From contig CAYQZW010000035.1 of the NCBI GenBank assembly GCA_964422065.1, forward strand, positions 1 through 15,158: a DNA stretch of 15,158 bases, read 5' to 3'. Position 1 is the stretch's first letter, and each line of letters starts with the position of its first letter. This DNA comes from S141-55 sp964422065 (GTDB lineage: Bacteria; Hydrothermota; Hydrothermia; WGAB01). Shown here in pieces: positions 13,297 to 15,158 of the stretch. The notes under the pieces are model-generated. The model ran no database searches and had not been told where the DNA came from. It saw only the letters and a list, made by a program, of their open reading frames with translations. The translations under genes were made by a program, and so were the position numbers.

Positions 13297-13972
13297 AGGC
13301 CGCCGCCTCGAACCCTATACCACCCTCCTGCCCAAGCCCCTGATGCCGGTAGGCGAGTATCCCGTGGTGGAAATCTTGATCCGACAACTCCGCCGATCGG
13401 GCTTTACAGACCTCTATTTTGCTGTAGGACACCTGGCAGGCCTGATTGAGGCGTATTTCCAAGGCGGTGAAAAGTGGGGCGTCCAGATCCATTACTCGGT
13501 AGAAGAAGAGCCCCTGGGCACGGTCGGCCCGCTCACCCTGCTTAGGAAAGAACTTGAGCACCAGCCGTTCCTCGTGGTGAACGGCGATATCCTAACCGAC
13601 TTGAATTTCGCAAAGGTCCTGGAAACCCACCAACAGTCCGGTGCCACCCTGACCCTGGCAGTGACCCACCGAGAGGTGGCCATTGACTTCGGGGTCCTGG
13701 AACTGGAGGGGACGACTGTGGTCGGGTTTCGGGAGAAACCCGTGTTACGGTACCCGGTCTCCATGGGGGTCTATGCCATGCATCCTCGGGTTTTTGAATA
13801 CATCCCGGAAAATCAGAAGTTTGACCTTCCCGACCTGGTGTGGACCCTGATTCAGGCACGGGAACCGGTCCAGGCCTATTTTTACGAGGGGTTTTGGTTG
13901 GATATCGGACGGGAAGAGGACTGGCGTCGCGCCCAGGAAGAGTTTGAGAAACGGAGGGAGGAAATCCTTTGA
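13268..13972 (+). CDS. Sugar-1-phosphate nucleotidylyltransferase (single domain)
   Basis: It is expected to form an NDP-sugar from a sugar 1-phosphate and an NTP, releasing pyrophosphate. The 234-residue Rossmann-like domain has the nucleotide loop LAGGKGRRLEPYTTLLPKPLMPV at residues 6-28, EEEPLGTVGPL in the sugar pocket, the metal-binding Asp in VVNGDILTDLNF, and the second metal Asp in FWLDIGREEDW near the end. There is no C-terminal beta-helix or acyltransferase domain. Base and sugar specificity cannot be read; GDP-mannose or GDP-glucosamine types are plausible given the LegB-like neighbour, dTDP-glucose types less so. The TTG start is chosen over an open frame back to 13133, whose extra 45 residues only translate the overlapping dehydratase gene. 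The stop overlaps the GH57 start. Confidence 0.92.
   Translation: MKAVILAGGKGRRLEPYTTLLPKPLMPVGEYPVVEILIRQLRRSGFTDLYFAVGHLAGLIEAYFQGGEKWGVQIHYSVEEEPLGTVGPLTLLRKELEHQPFLVVNGDILTDLNFAKVLETHQQSGATLTLAVTHREVAIDFGVLELEGTTVVGFREKPVLRYPVSMGVYAMHPRVFEYIPENQKFDLPDLVWTLIQAREPVQAYFYEGFWLDIGREEDWRRAQEEFEKRREEIL
13953..13961 (+). promoter_or_regulatory. Ribosome site that decides the TTG start of the GH57 gene
   Basis: GGAGGGAGG ends 7 bases before TTG 13969. That TTG overlaps the upstream stop as TTGA, so re-initiation by the same ribosome is likely. Confidence 0.8.
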
Positions 13973-15138
13973 AATCCCTTCGGTTTCTCTTCGGTGTCCA
14001 CAACCACCAGCCCCTGGGAAACTTCCCCGAGATCTTTGAATGTGCTTATGAACGCGCATACCGGCCCTTCGTTGAGATCGTGCATGATTATCCGGAATTT
14101 GCCGTGACGTATCACTTTTCCGGGCCCCTGTTGGAGTTTCTGGCCCAACGGCATCCGGAGTTCATTGAGAAGGTCCGTTCGCAGGTCCACCGCGGCCAGG
14201 CTGAGGTGGTCGTGAGCGGCTATGCCGAGCCCGTGCTCGCCGTGTTGCCCCGGGAAGACCGGCTCTTGCAACTGCGGAAGGCCCAAGACCTTGTACTCCA
14301 GACCTTTGGGACTCCCGCCCGGGGGCTCTGGCTCACCGAACGCGTGTTTGAATCGGAGATTTTGCCTGAACTCGTGGAGGCCGGGGTTCGGTACTTCGTC
14401 GTGGATGATGCGCACTTCCTGCAGGTCGGGGTCCCGAAACAAAACCTCCACGGCTTCTGGGTGCACCCTGTCGGGCTCCAGTCTATTGCTGTGTTCCCTA
14501 TTGATCAAACGCTGCGGTACCTCATCCCGTTCCGGCCCTTAGACGAACTCTGGGCATACTTGCAGGAAGTCTGGGAACACGGAGGCAAGGCCGCGGTGGT
14601 CTTTGACGACGGAGAGAAATTCGGCCTGTGGCCCAGGACCTACGGCTGGGTGTATCGCAAGGGCTGGCTTCGTCGCTTCATTGAGAAGGTCCTGGAAACC
14701 CCCTGGCTCCAACCGATGACCTTTGGGCAGTTTCTGGAAACCCATGCCCCCTTGGGTACGATCTTCCTTCCCTCCGCTTCGTATTTTGAGATGAACGAAT
14801 GGGCGCTTCCCCCTGAAGCGGCTCGCCGGTTCGTTCAGGTCGTGCAGAAACTGGAGAAGACAAAAGATTGGAATGAGATCCAGCCGTTTCTCCGGGGAGG
14901 CATCTGGAAGAACTTCCTGGTCAAATACGCAGAGTCTGCTCGGATGTATGGGCGGATGCTCTGGACCCGTCAGTGGATCCGAGCAACCGTGCGTCCAGAC
15001 CTTCTGGCTCAAGACCCTGCCATGACCCATGTGCTGCGAGCCCAGTGCAACGATGCATACTGGCATGGGGTCTTCGGGGGCATCTATCTTCCCCATCTCC
15101 GCCATGCCGTCTACCGTGAACTGATTGGTATTGTATGA
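13969..15138 (+). CDS. GH57 4-alpha-glucanotransferase-like enzyme, catalytic domain only
   Basis: A glycoside hydrolase family 57 protein acting on alpha-1,4-glucans by a retaining mechanism. All five family motifs are visible: VHNHQPLG (H13), GYAEPV (84-89), GLWLTERVFESE with the nucleophile E124, VVFDDGEKFGLWP with the acid/base D214, and CNDAYWHGVFGG (360-371). The residue numbers fall almost exactly on Thermococcus litoralis 4-alpha-glucanotransferase (E123, D214). That enzyme is about 659 residues long and continues into a beta-sandwich domain. This one ends at residue 389, directly after YLPHLRHAVYREL, so it is catalytic-domain-only, or the rest is encoded downstream. An alpha-amylase activity is the alternative. 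It starts at TTG, coupled to the nucleotidylyltransferase, which suggests a role next to activated-sugar metabolism. Confidence 0.9.
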   Translation: MKSLRFLFGVHNHQPLGNFPEIFECAYERAYRPFVEIVHDYPEFAVTYHFSGPLLEFLAQRHPEFIEKVRSQVHRGQAEVVVSGYAEPVLAVLPREDRLLQLRKAQDLVLQTFGTPARGLWLTERVFESEILPELVEAGVRYFVVDDAHFLQVGVPKQNLHGFWVHPVGLQSIAVFPIDQTLRYLIPFRPLDELWAYLQEVWEHGGKAAVVFDDGEKFGLWPRTYGWVYRKGWLRRFIEKVLETPWLQPMTFGQFLETHAPLGTIFLPSASYFEMNEWALPPEAARRFVQVVQKLEKTKDWNEIQPFLRGGIWKNFLVKYAESARMYGRMLWTRQWIRATVRPDLLAQDPAMTHVLRAQCNDAYWHGVFGGIYLPHLRHAVYRELIGIV

Positions 15139-15158
15139 AGATATTCCGGCGTCGGCAT
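15135..15158 (+). CDS. Possible start of the next gene (8 codons, cut by window end)
   Basis: An ATG at 15135 overlaps the GH57 stop (ATGA) and opens MKIFRRRH up to the window edge. The 4-bp overlap repeats the pattern of the other couplings here, but no good ribosome site precedes it. It might encode the missing C-terminal domain of GH57 or an unrelated protein; nothing visible decides this. Confidence 0.35.

Noticed and set aside
1..15158. CRISPR array, insertion sequence, toxin-antitoxin pair or defence system
   Set aside because: No direct-repeat array, transposase, terminal repeats or small toxin-antitoxin gene pair was seen; essentially all the coding space is taken by recognisable cellular genes.

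Overview
The window is ordinary chromosomal DNA from a diderm bacterium, with moderately high GC and tightly packed genes. Diderm status rests on a recognisable LptD outer-membrane LPS transporter and on a DnaK that carries the quadrant-I insert typical of Gram-negative bacteria. A GH57 4-alpha-glucanotransferase-type enzyme hints at a thermophile or an uncultured lineage with a thermophilic history, but the phylum cannot be fixed from this sequence. No mobile element, CRISPR array or obvious phage gene was seen.

Left part (1-2960): the heat-shock operon grpE-dnaK-dnaJ lies on the minus strand, with dnaJ cut by the window edge. It is driven by a sigma70-like promoter with a small palindrome over the predicted transcription start. 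No hrcA gene, CIRCE element or HAIR element was found. Divergent from it (2964-6380, plus strand) is a tight operon of two M16 peptidase-family proteins followed by pyrF. The first M16 protein has the zinc site but lacks the C-terminal Arg/Tyr pair; the second has Arg/Tyr but no zinc site, so they look like complementary halves of one heterodimeric protease.

Middle (6381-12105): maeB, a malic enzyme with a phosphotransacetylase-like tail, has its own promoter overlapped by a perfect inverted repeat. It converges on lptD (minus strand). The start codons of lptD and of the divergent tsaE (t6A tRNA modification ATPase) share one CATG. tsaE converges on and overlaps birA, a biotin-protein ligase without a DNA-binding domain. 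birA starts only 5 bases after the CCA end of a tRNA-Val(CAC), with no Shine-Dalgarno sequence, so its message may be made leaderless by tRNA processing.

Right part (12189-15158): a near-consensus promoter drives an operon of a LegB-type NDP-sugar 4,6-dehydratase, a single-domain sugar-1-phosphate nucleotidylyltransferase and a GH57 enzyme. The last two start at TTG codons with strong ribosome binding sites. The GH57 protein stops just after its catalytic domain. The operon looks like activated-sugar supply for an envelope glycan, coupled to an alpha-glucan enzyme.

Nothing here amounts to a clear new system. The most useful leads are the complementary M16 pair, the tRNA-birA junction, the minimal GH57, the shared lptD/tsaE start site and a D-to-N change in PyrF.
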